Assembly: GCA_019137255.1 (NCBI GenBank)
Contig: WPDH01000045.1
Span: forward strand, 1 to 64,000
Length of the DNA: 64,000 bases
Reading direction: 5' to 3'
Source: Corinectria fuckeliana
Taxonomy: Eukaryota; Ascomycota; Sordariomycetes; Hypocreales; Nectriaceae
Shown here: piece after piece, positions 12,801 to 23,215 of the stretch
Position numbering within the stretch: position 1 is the first letter of the stretch
How the letters are laid out: each line of letters starts with the position of its first letter
The notes under the pieces: model-generated
Told to the model about the DNA's origin: nothing
What the model saw: the letters and a program-made list of their open reading frames with translations, nothing else
Databases searched by the model: none
Position numbers and translations under genes: made by a program

Positions 12801-13104
12801 TATAATAAGTTCTAAAGGCAGTCTTCTAGTAATCCTCTAGCTTAATCTAAATCTAATAGTATATATCTTATAGATTAATCTTTAAGATTTATTATATACT
12901 TATAAGATAGTCTAGTAAGTCTCTAATTAGGGGCAGTAAGTAATAGTTCTTAATAGTAATCTTATTTAAACCTTAATAATTTATATAAAGCTATAAGGTT
13001 TTATTCTTTTTTAGTATAAACAGAACTAGAAACCTAGCCTTACTAACTAAGAGGCTAATATACTTACTTGTGATATTCTTAGTAATATACTTATAAAGAA
13101 CCTT

Positions 13105-13338
13105 CTACTGCTTTCTGTTATAAGAGTATAAGAGTCTATAAGGTAATATCTTACCTTCCTTTAGTTTAATTATATATTTTACACCCTCTAAGATTAAAAT
13201 CTCTTTTATTATAAATTTACTAAATACTCTTTTAAACTCTTTAAGTTCTAGTAGTAAAATCTCTAACTTTATATCTACTTTTTTATCTAAAACAGCTATT
13301 AGCCGCTTATCTAGTAATAATATACTATATATATACAT
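13105..13338 (-). pseudogene. Ty3/gypsy pol remnant, N-terminal edge of reverse transcriptase
   Basis: A 77-codon open stretch on the minus strand contains an EFK-VFSK segment followed about 20 residues later by KLKEGK--PYRLLYS. This is the usual join between protease and reverse transcriptase in gypsy elements, where a D/E-F-x-D-VFS motif precedes an I-x-L-x-x-G-x-x-P-x-x-x-P-x-Y motif. The sequence is Ile/Leu/Lys-rich because of RIP. It is truncated by stops on both sides and is not functional. The homologous place in copy 1 is near 4,800-5,030. Confidence 0.6.
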
Positions 13339-14117
13339 AATATAAGCAGGTTCTTCCCCTCTTATTAGCTTCTTTATAAAAGTTATAATATCTATAAGAG
13401 TAATAAGCTTATAACTTTATAAGTATATATAAGTATTAATAAGAATTTCTTTTTTTCCTATAAAATCTAAGGACAGGAGTAGGTTATTAGCCCCTTTAGG
13501 GTACTATACCTTTATAAATAGTTATCTAACCTTCTGTAAGTATCCTTAGAAGTTAATTAGGAAGAATATTAACTAGTAGACCTACTTAGTAGGTATAGTT
13601 ACTCTATTAAAACTAGATAGGCTTAGTACCTTCTAATTTTTAGTTACTTTAAGGCTTAACCTTCTAATTAGTCTTATACTAATAAGATTAACTTAGGTGT
13701 AAGTATTTATATCTATATAGACTACTTTTTTAGTATATACTTATAAAGTGATTACTCTTTCTTAAATAATATACCTAATTAGTATTATCTTTAGTACTAG
13801 CACTAAGGTTTTAATAGTATTTTTAACACCTACTTATTTCCTAAGAAGTCTAGTTTTTTTACTTATATACTTATAAATTATACCTTTACTAGAGGTAAGC
13901 TTAGCATCTAGTTAGTATTAATACTAGGGTTCCTTCTAGCTGCTTAATAATCTCTTACTAAATACCTAGTCTTATTATAATTATAATACTACACCTCTAG
14001 TTAGTTAGTTAATCCTCTGCTATATATAAAGCAGTCTACTAGTAGGTTAGCTAAGAGTAGGTTCTTAGATAGTTAGAGATATATATAATTTCTTATATTA
14101 TTTTATATTCCTCTAAG

Positions 14118-14263
14118 TGTAAGAGTACAGCTTACTAAGAGCTCTTTTATAATCTGTTATATAGTATAATTAAGTGATATAGCTTACTTAAATTGTTTAA
14201 TCTTTTTAGCCTTATAGCTAGGACTTTCTATTAAAGGTTAGGTATACTACTCTAACTCTTATA
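14118..14263 (+). repeat. 5' LTR of the TRIM-like element
   Basis: 146 bp. It starts TGTAAGAG and ends CTCTTATA, where the expected final C has become T. Confidence 0.85.
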
Positions 14264-14602
14264 ATTATTTAAGTATATATTAAGTCTAGTACTATACAGA
14301 AGGTTATAAGTTTAAATCCCTGCTAAACCTTATAACTGTAATAAGTACTAAGCTTATAAGAATAAATATATATAGTTACCTACTGTGACTAAAGCCTTAA
14401 GAGTTAACAGTAGTAGTTATCTTAGGCCTAAAAGCTAAGCCACCTTTTAATATATATATATATACAGGTGTGATAAGGTTGTTATATTTCTGATCTTATA
14501 GGAGCTAACTCTTTATAATAGTGTAAAAGAGGCTGCTTACACCTAGAGCAGAAAAGGCTGTGCTATACCTACTAATAAGCTAGCAGCTTAAAATATACTA
14601 TT

Positions 14603-14614
14603 AAGAGGGGGGGA
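14603..14614 (+). promoter_or_regulatory. polypurine tract of the TRIM-like element
   Basis: A/G-only run with seven consecutive G, a few bases before the 3' LTR. This is the standard plus-strand primer site of LTR elements. Confidence 0.75.
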
Positions 14615-14618
14615 TAAT

Positions 14619-14764
14619 TATAAGAGTACAGCTTGTTAAGAGCTCTCTTATAATTTGTTATATAGTATAATTAAGTAATATAGCTTACTTAAATTATTTA
14701 ATCTTTTTAGCCTTATAGCTAGAACTTTCTATTAAAAGTTAAGTATACTATTCTAACTCTTACA
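14619..14764 (+). repeat. 3' LTR of the TRIM-like element
   Basis: 146 bp. It starts TATAAGAG (G to A in the original TG) and ends CTCTTACA. Confidence 0.85.
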
Positions 14765-15857
14765 CTAAGGTCTTAACTTTTAGCTTGTCTTATATTAGTA
14801 GTCTTTTTAGACCCCTCTTAGGTATAGTTACTAAGTTTATATTTTCACTTTTTACTTTATAACTTATAGTTATATTAGATATATAATTATAGCTTCTTTA
14901 TCTTATTAGTTATATCTTACACTTATAGAAGATTAACCTTTTAACAGTCTATTTCTCTTTTCAGCTAGTTTTTAAGCTTATAATAATATTAGTAAGCTAG
15001 GTTTACTTAGTCTTTAAGGTCTAAAGTGCTTATAAAGGCATATAAGACAGTCTATAAGTTAAAATAGTCTATTAGCAACTAGTTGTTATACTATTAGATC
15101 TCTATTAATTTGTCTTATAGTTACCTTTCTTATAAGCTTATATTAATATATCTCTTATAAATAAAGTTAAGATAGTCCTACTAGGTTAAGTTAATAAGAT
15201 TCCTCTTATAATTATACTATTTAGTCTATTTAGCTATATAAAGCTTAGTTATAAACTATTTGATTTTTTATATATTAGTATAGTTAGGTTAGAGGCTATT
15301 TCCCGACTTTATAGTATAAATCTAGTTATTAACTTCTATCTTTATAGTATTCTTAGGTAATACCACACAGTTATAAGTAAGAGGTTTTTTCTAATCCCGC
15401 CTAAGGTTACTTATAAGGTGTTAAACTAGTTAGCATATTAGCTTTATTTATACTACCTGCTGTTTAGCTAGGATCTTTAAGAAATCCTATATATCTAAGC
15501 TGTATACTAATATTAGGGTTTACTACTCTTATATTACTAGTTAATCACTAAGAATCCACCTGTGTGACTTAGATAGCAGCTTTACTAATAAGTTATAATT
15601 ACTTTTAGACCTCTTATATTAAGTTTTTTAGCTCTTCTTCTTAATATCTCCCGGCTCTAGTTTATATACTAGTTTTACTAACTTAATTATTTCTAGTATA
15701 ATTTATTTTGTTTATAGTAGTTTTATCACCTAGTATATACTACTTATAATATAACCTAGTGTTAGTATATAACTTATTTAAGCTAGGGTTTATTAGAGGT
15801 TTATTATTATTTTTCTATTTATACTAATCACCTAGGTGAGTAAAAAAGTTAAAGAAT

Positions 15858-16069
15858 TATAAGAGTTAGCTAATTAGGGTGAGATAAAAAGCTCTAAAGT
15901 AGGTATTTATATATTATAAGACTTTAACTTAGCAAGCAGTTATAAACTACTTACTAAGATCACTAAGTAATTATACTTAGTAGCTCTTATACTCTTAGTA
16001 TACTCTACCTAGCTTAGCACTAGTTCCTCCTAAAGCTAGTCCCCTAAGCTATAAGCTTATCTTCTTATA
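15858..16069 (-). repeat. LTR (5' LTR in element orientation)
   Basis: 212-bp partner of 7,672-7,883, followed directly by the GTATA duplication. Confidence 0.8.
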
Positions 16070-16074
16070 GTATA

Positions 16075-17280
16075 TTATAAGAAGTTTCTAACTAAGGTGT
16101 AAGTTTAAAGCTATCTAAAAGGCATATAAATACAGGTAATATAATTACTACTATTTAATATAAAATTAACTAAATTAGAGATTTATAAAGTAAATACTAT
16201 TAGAGAGAAGATTTCCTACTTATATAATTAAAATACCTTAAGCTAGTAAGTAAGATAGTAAGATAATAAATTAATACCTTTCTTAGCTATTCTAAAGAAA
16301 GTCTTCTCTTATATAGGAGAAGTCTTAAAGTACTCTTAAGAAACTCTCTAAGAGTATTTAAGAACCTTCTCTTAGCCTTCTTTAAGACTGCTTTAGGATT
16401 TTCTAAAGCTCTCTTAAGACTAATTAGTAGAAAATCCCCTCTCTTATTATAGCTACTCTCTAATAGCTTCTTTTTAGATTATAACTATTTAGCTACTAGC
16501 TTATTTTATAATAAGTATATTAGTATTATTACTATAATCCTAATATACTATTATCTTTAAGATAATATATATATAAGAATTTAGATATTAGTATTAAAAT
16601 ATATTTTAAAAATAAATTAAAGCTATAATAAGTAGAAACTAGGTATTTTATAAGAAGGTTAGTTATAAAAGTTAAAATACTTAAAATATTATATATAAAA
16701 ATATAATTATATAGAAATTAATTTTTTATAAATAATTAGTAGTAAGAGAGAGAATATAAGATAATACTTTTTATTAAAATAAAAGTTAGCTTACTATTAT
16801 ATATAAATATATAAGAAATTAAAAGTTATTAAAAGTAAGCTAAAATAGATAAAATAAGTATTAAAATATAACTCTTAGCTATATAAAACTATATATAAAA
16901 GAATAGTAATTAAAAGAGTATTATAATAGTATAAATCTAATTAAAAAAAATGTATTTATACTTAAAATATAATATTAGAAAAAGAAAAAGAAAAATTAAG
17001 TTATAATAAAAGGTTTTTTTAAGCTATAACTAAGTATATAACCTAAGGTTATATACCTTTAATTTTAAGATCTTAGTAAATATATATAATAAGATTATAT
17101 AAGAGTATATTATAATAAGTAACTCTAGTGAAAAAAAACTTAAAAACTTTTAAAGATAATTAATATATATAAAATAAGATTATATAAGAGCGTATAAGGT
17201 TATATAAGCGTATAATATAAGATAACTCTAGTGAAATTTTAAAAAAAAGTTAATATAAGACACTAGGCCTTATAGCCTTC
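16075..17280. repeat. AT-rich RIP-degraded DNA with a direct repeat, no recognisable gene
   Basis: Very AT-rich, A-biased on the plus strand and full of stops. Near its right end a unit containing AAGATTATATAAGAG and ACTCTAGTGAAA occurs twice (about 17,081-17,137 and 17,163-17,236). This may be part of another degraded transposon, but I cannot assign a family. The AT-rich block ends abruptly near 17,280. Confidence 0.5.
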
Positions 17281-18547
17281 TGTAGTTAGGGGTCTTTTAA
17301 TAGGAGCGGCTAATGCTAGAGCGTATTCGTATGCGTATATACAACAACGTTCGCAAAATAAAAATCCACTTCTCGCCGCAGAGCGATTTGAAACCCAGAA
17401 GAATCGTATGGTTTTTGTCGTCTTTCGACCCGCCGCTTGGTCCCGAGATCCAGGGGACTTGGCCGTTTACTAGCAAGGAGCCGGCATGTTTTTTATGGTA
17501 GAAATTCCCATGGCGTTAAATCCGGGTCCACTCAGACCGTCCACCGCTCATTATAATGATGGATGGATGGATGGATGGATGTGATGCGCGTGATGGGTTT
17601 ATCAATCGGCTCCTGTTGGTGCTGGCCCTCCTCATAGTCTATCTTCCCGTCGGCCATCCTTTCTGGTGTATATTTGGTTGCTAATTGTCAGCCAAGTATA
17701 GTTAATATGCCCAGTTGGTTACAACGATCCGACATATCAACGAGTACACTTTACATGATCCAATGTCGATTACCACCCCATGTCAATTTGTTCCTCCCGT
17801 TCCTGCCTGTCCCGCGAAGCCCACCCAGGGCCCTGATTCTCACACGGGACGGGGCTACAAACAAGGGGGGGGACCGCCAAACGATCTCACTGGCTCGGCG
17901 GTTGATGACTCCGGAGCAGACCACTTCCACATGCTCTCAAAGACAGGCCTTCACACCAAATACCCCGGGAAGCTCTGGAGGAGATAGCAGCGTACTCGGT
18001 ATTCGTACCTAGGCTCTGCGCTAAAAGATGCGCGGATTCGCTGGGTGACGCAGTTGGGACGAGAAGCCGCCGTCAAGACTTCGGTCGGTGGGCCGGGCTG
18101 CATCGGGTCCGGGCCTCTCGCCATCATGCCATTCTGTCCCAAAGACGGCCGTTGCGGTATCCGGCACTTGGCGACAGCAATTATCCCCAGAAGGGAGGGA
18201 CAGCAGGGGGCAAACCGCCCGGGAAGCACGGGCATCCAAGGAAGATGACTCTTTGAACGATATAAAATAAAGCAAATATGATTCCCGCTCAAACGGTTCC
18301 ATTTTGCTGCTACGGATACGGCAGACGGGAATTGCCTCCTTCCACAGCAACCTCTCCCCCCTTTTCACCGACGTCAGTTGCATCCAATTGGCTCAACTGT
18401 TGCCCCGTTCGCCTCAACTGGAATAATCACCTTCCCGACTGTCAACTGTCAACTGTCACACAACGGAATCCTCCCACCGACGCCCACACTGAGCCATTCT
18501 TAGACAACAATTGAAACGTCAATTCGACAACTTAACGCTTGCCCGCC
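17281..18547 (+). promoter_or_regulatory. upstream region of the sterol desaturase gene
   Basis: GC content becomes normal here. I see no gene. It holds a (GGAT)n run at 17,558-17,581, a TATA-like TATAAAATAA at 18,261-18,270 (278 bases before the start codon) and three overlapping copies of ACTGTCA at about 18,438-18,458. Open frames in this stretch look like chance. Confidence 0.55.
17558..17581. repeat. (GGAT)n microsatellite
   Basis: Six tandem units of GGAT about 300 bases into the GC-normal sequence. Confidence 0.9.
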
Positions 18548-19650
18548 ATGGACGTCGTCCTTGAGCTCACTGACACCTTCATCGCCGACTATGCCTATGC
18601 CTTTCTGTTCCCTAGGCGTCCCGCACCCTATGACTTCCCAGCCAGCGCCAACGCGACGGCCTCCGCGCACACATTCTCGGCATGGACATACAAGCCAGCC
18701 ACCAAGTTCATATCCGTTGAGCCATCCCAGAATGCCTACATGAGCTCCTACGATCGCGACCACCCCATCCGCCAGTTCATCACTCTTTATTTCATCACAT
18801 GGTGCGTAACCTCTCTTCTCCCTGCGGCCTTGACACTAACATGGTACTCTTCCTCTACAGGATCTTTGGATTGGCCGTCTACTTCATCGTTGCTGCCCTC
18901 TCGTTCCAGTTCATCTTCGACAAGCGCACCTTCAACCACCCCCGTTTCATCAAGAACCAGGTCCGCCTCGAGATGATCCAGGCCAACAAGGCTCTTCCCG
19001 TCATGGCTGTCATCACCGCTCCCATCTTCCTCGCCGAGGTGCACGGCTACGGAAAGCTCTATGACACCACGGAAGAGGGCCCCGGCTTGTGGTACAACTA
19101 CTTCCAGTTCCCTCTCTTCCTCGTCTTCACCGACTTCTGCATCTACTGGGCTCATCGCTGGCTGCACGTCCCGCTCGTCTACAAGTGGCTTCACAAGCCT
19201 CACCACAAGTGGATCATGCCCACCCCATTCGCCAGCCACGCCTTCCACCCTCTGGATGGCTACGTCCAGTCGCTGCCCTACCACATCTTCCCCTTCATCT
19301 TCCCTCTCCAGAAGATGGCCTACGTCGCCCTCTTCGTCTTCGTCAACCTCTGGGCCGTCATGATCCACGATGGCGAGTACCTCTCCAACAACCCCGTAAT
19401 CAACGGCGCTGCCTGCCACTCCCTCCACCATTCCCGGTTCGTGGTCAACTACGGCCAGTTCTTCACTGCTTTTGACCGCATGTGGGGTACCTATCGCATG
19501 CCCGAGGCCTGGATGTTCCAGCGCGAGGACAACATGTCGCAGAAGCGCTGGCAGATTGAGGCCGAGAAGGTCGACGAGCTTGTCGAAGAAATTGAGGGTG
19601 GCGATGAACGCATTTATAACAACAGCACTGACACCAAGAAGACAAAATAA
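18548..19650 (+). CDS. ERG3: C-5 sterol desaturase (ERG3 type)
   Basis: Exons 18,548-18,801 and 18,861-19,650, with a 59-nt GT-AG intron, encode 347 aa, the usual length for this family. The enzyme is a di-iron membrane oxidase of the ER that introduces the C5-C6 double bond late in ergosterol synthesis. The three histidine boxes of the fatty acid hydroxylase superfamily are visible: HRWLH (183-187), HKPHH (196-200) and HSLHH (271-275). Hydrophobic segments lie around residues 80-105, 130-150, 165-185 and 225-255. The acidic, lysine-containing C-terminus is typical. The start is the first in-frame ATG (CCGCCATGG context). The gene sits only about 1.3 kb from the RIP-degraded block but shows no mutational damage. 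Fungi often have paralogues, so the symbol denotes the type and not proven orthology. Confidence 0.93.
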
Positions 19651-20842
19651 ACGACGCGTAGATCAAGCCTGCTCGCTAGCCCCCCGGTTACCCGGCACTC
19701 ACATCAGGTGCCCAGAGAGTGGGAAACAATAATGCCCATCTGCATTATCGCTATATTGCCATAAGGCGCTGGCCCAACATCCCAGCAAGTGAGCATGCGA
19801 GATGCTTCGTTATAAAGTCCTCCAAAATGGACAGCAACGAAAAAAGAGCGACCTGGAGTCAGAAGTTGCTGTTAACCCCTGTACATATTTTGACCTGTAC
19901 AAATTAGTCCAGGTTCACTATCAACGACGCGAGACGGGAGGTGACGAGATGTGAATAACTTCTTGACACGTTACGGAGAAGCCTGTCATAAAACTCGTGT
20001 AAAACTCGTGCATTACTGAAAGAACAGTCGGAAGCTCTAGTATCACCGGTGTTCTCCTGCTCTTTCTGAACTTTCATATTGGTTCACTGTATATATGAAT
20101 ACATAGTAAATCACAGCCACTCACGTAAGAATAAACTGGCACATTTTCTACCGTTCCACGATCTATAAAACTCATAAAACACTCTTTAACTTATGCTATC
20201 ATTCTATTAGCAGTAATTACCCTTACTCTACAACTATATGCATGCAAGGCTGGACCTACTTCTACTATAAGGTTTGCGATACCTTATTTTATAGAAAATT
20301 GAACTGGCAAACACGGTGCGATGAAATCCGTAACAATAGCCACAAGGCTGTGGGCGCCTGCGGGAGGTTAAGTAGGAATATAGCGGAGCGCAGGAAAGAA
20401 CGGTACAATGTGCACTTGGCTGAGCTCGACTATGAGGGTTATCTTGTATATTTGATACTCCTGAGAAGGAAAATAAAACAAAAGAGTCCGGTTGGAGCCG
20501 CCAGCCAGCATATGAAAAAAAAAATAGCATCCTAAAACTCCGTGCCCCGTAGAATGACTGCATGGCCAAGGAGGAGCCCTATCCCCATTTCCTCCCAGTG
20601 ATGACATAGAGAAATAACAAGACAAAGACAAGAAAAATGCAACAGTTGTGCCAAGTGGTTGTATGCGACGATTCCTAGCGTAAAATCAGAACAGCAACGA
20701 CGCGCGGCCAGTCGTGGGGTCGGTGATGGTGTTGGTTGTAGTTATAGTCGTGGTAAGTGCATTAATATGTATAGTTTCGTTGGATATCGACGACCAGTGT
20801 AGAGGCAGCCCGGACGGCTCCAAGCGGTTCAACGCGGCCGTC
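19651..20842. other. intergenic, convergent 3' flanks
   Basis: Lies between the ends of the sterol desaturase (+) and DUF2015 (-) genes. It is moderately AT-rich. A 97-codon open frame at 20,242-20,535 has no recognisable features. I see no gene, RNA or clear repeat. Confidence 0.5.
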
Positions 20843-21223
20843 TCAAGAGAAGCTCACAAACTTGGGATCCCGCGGAAGCCCATCCGCGCCAATGCCGTTG
20901 GCTTTGAACCGTTCCTCCATGTAGACCTTGCGAGCCTTGTCGAACGTCAGGCGGCGCCGCTTCATGATGCGAAGGACCTCGGCTTTGGCCGTGTCGTCGA
21001 GCCCGGCGCGGCCGTCGCCATCCTCGACGTTGCCGCTCAGATCAAAGGTGCTGCTAGACAAGCCGGCCTCGATATCGCCCACGAAGCTGTTCGGCAGCCG
21101 CGAGTAGATGTAGCCCGCACCGGGGAGATCGGGGACGTGCGGGACCCAGCGGGAACGGGTAAAGAAGAGTGCCGTCGCGACGACGATGAAGAAGACAGAG
21201 ACGGAGTAGAGAATGTAAGCCAT
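20843..21223 (-). CDS. DUF2015 / UPF0357 small membrane protein
   Basis: Single exon, 126 aa. One N-terminal hydrophobic segment (about residues 3-21) is followed by an Arg/Trp-containing stretch and a soluble domain. The C-terminal two-thirds contains a SSSTFDLSGN segment, an LRIMKRRRLTFDKAR helix and the ending DPKFVSFS. To my knowledge this pattern belongs to the fungal UPF0357 (DUF2015) family, represented in yeast by YCL012C, which has no known biochemical role. The family is a recalled pattern match, not a search result. The length agrees. The start codon lies just before the hydrophobic segment. It diverges from the L28e gene across about 1.2 kb. Confidence 0.8.
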   Translation of the reverse strand: MAYILYSVSVFFIVVATALFFTRSRWVPHVPDLPGAGYIYSRLPNSFVGDIEAGLSSSTFDLSGNVEDGDGRAGLDDTAKAEVLRIMKRRRLTFDKARKVYMEERFKANGIGADGLPRDPKFVSFS

Positions 21224-22409
21224 GGCGTCCGTTTTTGCGAAAGAAGCGAGCGTGATCGATAGGTAATTTTATTTATAGTGTTAGGAAAAGAGGCGCAATC
21301 GGTAAATTTCAAGTTCGAGTCAAAGAAGCGGAAGCCGCGGGGATCGCTCGTGATGGGGGTGGCTGCGTCTATCGGGTTCGCATGATAGGCCCTGAACCCT
21401 GCCTGGGGAGAGCTGGGAAGGACGTCGGTTCGGTCGTGGGGAAGAGTCGTGGAAAGGAGAGACGCTTGGTTGATTCCCTCGTCGTAGCGCAGATCCGGGG
21501 GTGGACGATGATGGAGTGAGGTTTGGGAGGATAAGGACTCGGGAAAGCGTAACTTGTCTCAGAGTGCCCAGCTGATGTAACCACTGTCAGCCCGGGCCTG
21601 AATCCTCCCAGGCACAGCCACCTCCCAGGCACAGCCACGCGCCCGCTGCGCTATACGTAAGCTAATGAGTTCAATGAAAGGAATGCTCACTTTCCCATGC
21701 CCGGTGCCGCGTAAGACCGGATATATTGATTTGATCAAATATCAAAAGCTGACTGTCCGTCAAAGATTTGTCGGTGTCATACTGTCTTCCATCGGCCAGT
21801 TGGTAGTCAATAAAACCGGGTGATCTATATCCACGCCGTCCAGGGATGTTGCCGAGATCGAAATTATTGGCTTTTGGACAGGAGGGGCTCACGTCCTCCC
21901 TTGAAGGTCGGATCCGCCAGTGACGTTACGGAGTAGTAGTCTGAGAATTGGACGATCGCGAGCAGCCAGAGTGACCATTTTACCAGCTTGTGCACGGCCC
22001 AACTAGACCATGAGCAAGCCATATAAACTGGTAATCGTTGGTCGCTAGCGTGGCTCTGACACTTGTCACCGTCTCCAATACTACGTAAGCATAAAGCTGG
22101 ACCTAATTAATTACATAGTACTCGTAATCTTTCTGCTATTGAATAGCCTAAAGCCGGCCGGACTCGGATGAGCCCGTCTGTGAGCCGGATCGGGGGTGTG
22201 GAGCGTTCCGGGCTCCGTTGCTAGTCCGCTCGATCAAAGGAGGGGCGGGCTGGAGGGTGTCAGTCACGTGAGACGATTGTGGGCGTGGGGTTCGACTTAG
22301 CCGAACGCACAACGGGGATTTTGACACTTGAAGTTGGCAGTTGAAGCAGCTCTGAAGAAACCTCATCGTCGGCGTCGCGAAATCACCCCCGGGAAATTCA
22401 ATATTCACA
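21224..22409. promoter_or_regulatory. divergent spacer between DUF2015 (-) and L28e (+)
   Basis: No gene seen. It contains a duplicated TCCCAGGCACAGCCAC (21,606-21,621 and 21,623-21,638) and a perfect TCACGTGA palindrome at 22,264-22,271, about 140 bases before the L28e start. Confidence 0.55.
22264..22271. promoter_or_regulatory. TCACGTGA E-box palindrome upstream of L28e
   Basis: Eight-base palindrome containing CACGTG. Cbf1-type bHLH factors bind this core and regulate ribosomal protein genes in some ascomycetes. Function here is inferred only from position. Confidence 0.4.
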
Positions 22410-23215
22410 ATGTCTGCTGCTGGCCTTCCTAACATCTCCTCGGACCTTGTCTGGGAGATCGTCCGTGAGTCTCCGACCCAGAAGCTCGAATTGCTACGAG
22501 CTGCGTCGTGCGCGCGAGGATCATGGTGCTGAGACTGGGTCTTCCCAATGCGCAGGAAACAACAACTCCTTCTCTGCCAAGAGCAAGAAGAACGGCGGCG
22601 TCCAGTTCTCCCGCGACCCCCTTAACCTGACCAACCGAACCAGCCGCAAGGTACGAGCGCAACCAGCCCCTTCTTTTGGGGTAGTCGACTTCCTATGAGG
22701 CAATCACCACTAACGCATGTGAACAGCACGCCGGTTTCGTCAACGAGAAGGTACGCCGACGACATACATGATGACCATTCACACGAACGATCCGAAGCTA
22801 AATAGATGGAACTGATAGGCCGTCGGCATTGCCCCCAACGAGAAGGGTGGTATCGTCGTCGTCAGCAAGAAGTCTGGCACTGCCAACAAGCCCGCCCAGA
22901 ACCAGATCCAGACCCCCGTCAACAAGAGCAGCCGGAAGTGAGTTTTTCTTTTGCGAATGGCTTCGCTACCCGCCTTCCTAGCTACGGGAGTAAGACTCCT
23001 TGAGAAACAAACAGGCACTGACCATGCCGAACAGGACCTACGCCACTGTCGCCAACCAGACTGCCAAGAACGGCTACCGTGGTGATCTCCGCTCCGCTGC
23101 CGTCGAGCGTGCATCCGCCATCCGCCGATCCCAGAGGCCCGTCAAGCCCGACCACGAGGTCAAGCTGAGGGGCAACAGGGCCAAGAAGGCCGCCGCCGCC
23201 GCCGAGGAGAACTAA
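22410..23215 (+). CDS. RPL28: 60S ribosomal protein L28e
   Basis: Five exons: 22,410-22,464, 22,556-22,650, 22,727-22,750, 22,819-22,937 and 23,035-23,215. Together they encode 157 aa in consistent phase. The protein follows the eukaryotic L28e pattern: an N-terminal W-x-I-V-R-N-N-N-SF segment, a central VGIAP-x-x-x-GGIVVV strand (like VGVEP-GVVVV in animals), then YRGDLRSAAVERASAIRRSQRPV matching the conserved [23 protein letters not shown] block. It ends in an Ala/Lys-rich tail. This large-subunit protein is absent from S. cerevisiae but present in filamentous fungi. Exon 3 is only 24 nt, and annotation programs may miss it. Name caution: in budding yeast RPL28 denotes uL15; here it is eL28. 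Confidence 0.92.

Larger units (their letters stand above)
14113..14769 (+). mobile_element. TRIM-like non-autonomous LTR retrotransposon, 647 bp, with target duplications
   Basis: The element is 14,118-14,764. Its two LTRs are 146 bp each (14,118-14,263 and 14,619-14,764), beginning TGTAAGAG and ending CTCTTACA (one end of each altered by a transition). They differ at about 12 positions, all transitions. A polypurine tract (AAGAGGGGGGGA, about 14,603-14,614) lies just before the 3' LTR. CTAAG is duplicated at 14,113-14,117 and 14,765-14,769. The 355-bp interior has no meaningful reading frame. This fits the definition of a terminal-repeat retrotransposon in miniature that depends on enzymes supplied in trans. 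It is nested in the gypsy element and is itself RIP-mutated. Confidence 0.85.
7667..16074 (-). mobile_element. full-length RIP-degraded Ty3/gypsy-type LTR retrotransposon, with target duplications
   Basis: The element proper is 7,672-16,069. Each end carries a 212-bp direct repeat (7,672-7,883 and 15,858-16,069). The 5 bp outside them are identical, GTATA at 7,667-7,671 and 16,070-16,074. Just inside the left LTR is a pyrimidine run (ACCCTCTTTTTT, about 7,887-7,898), which on the minus strand is a polypurine tract. The element therefore reads right to left. Consistent with this, a minus-strand remnant of a gypsy-type pol polyprotein lies at 13,105-13,338. The LTRs differ at about 23 of 212 positions, all but two being transitions, as RIP would produce. 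It is interrupted by a TRIM-like element at 14,118-14,764. All frames are broken, so it cannot be autonomous. Confidence 0.8.

Noticed and set aside
14311..14345. tRNA-like segment (T-arm-like GTTTAAATCC) in the TRIM interior
   Set aside because: No acceptor stem, anticodon arm or matching A-box could be drawn. Only a B-box-like decamer is present.
18787..19431. 214-codon minus-strand frame opposite ERG3
   Set aside because: It is a mirror of the codon bias of the real gene on the other strand.
20242..20535. 97-codon plus-strand frame after ERG3
   Set aside because: No domain, atypical composition, and an overlapping frame on the opposite strand. It is probably untranslated.
22751..22818. 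Box C/D snoRNA in L28e intron 3 (ATGATGA near 22,768 and CTGA near the end)
   Set aside because: The box spacing is short, no terminal stem brackets the boxes, and CTGA coincides with the splice acceptor region.
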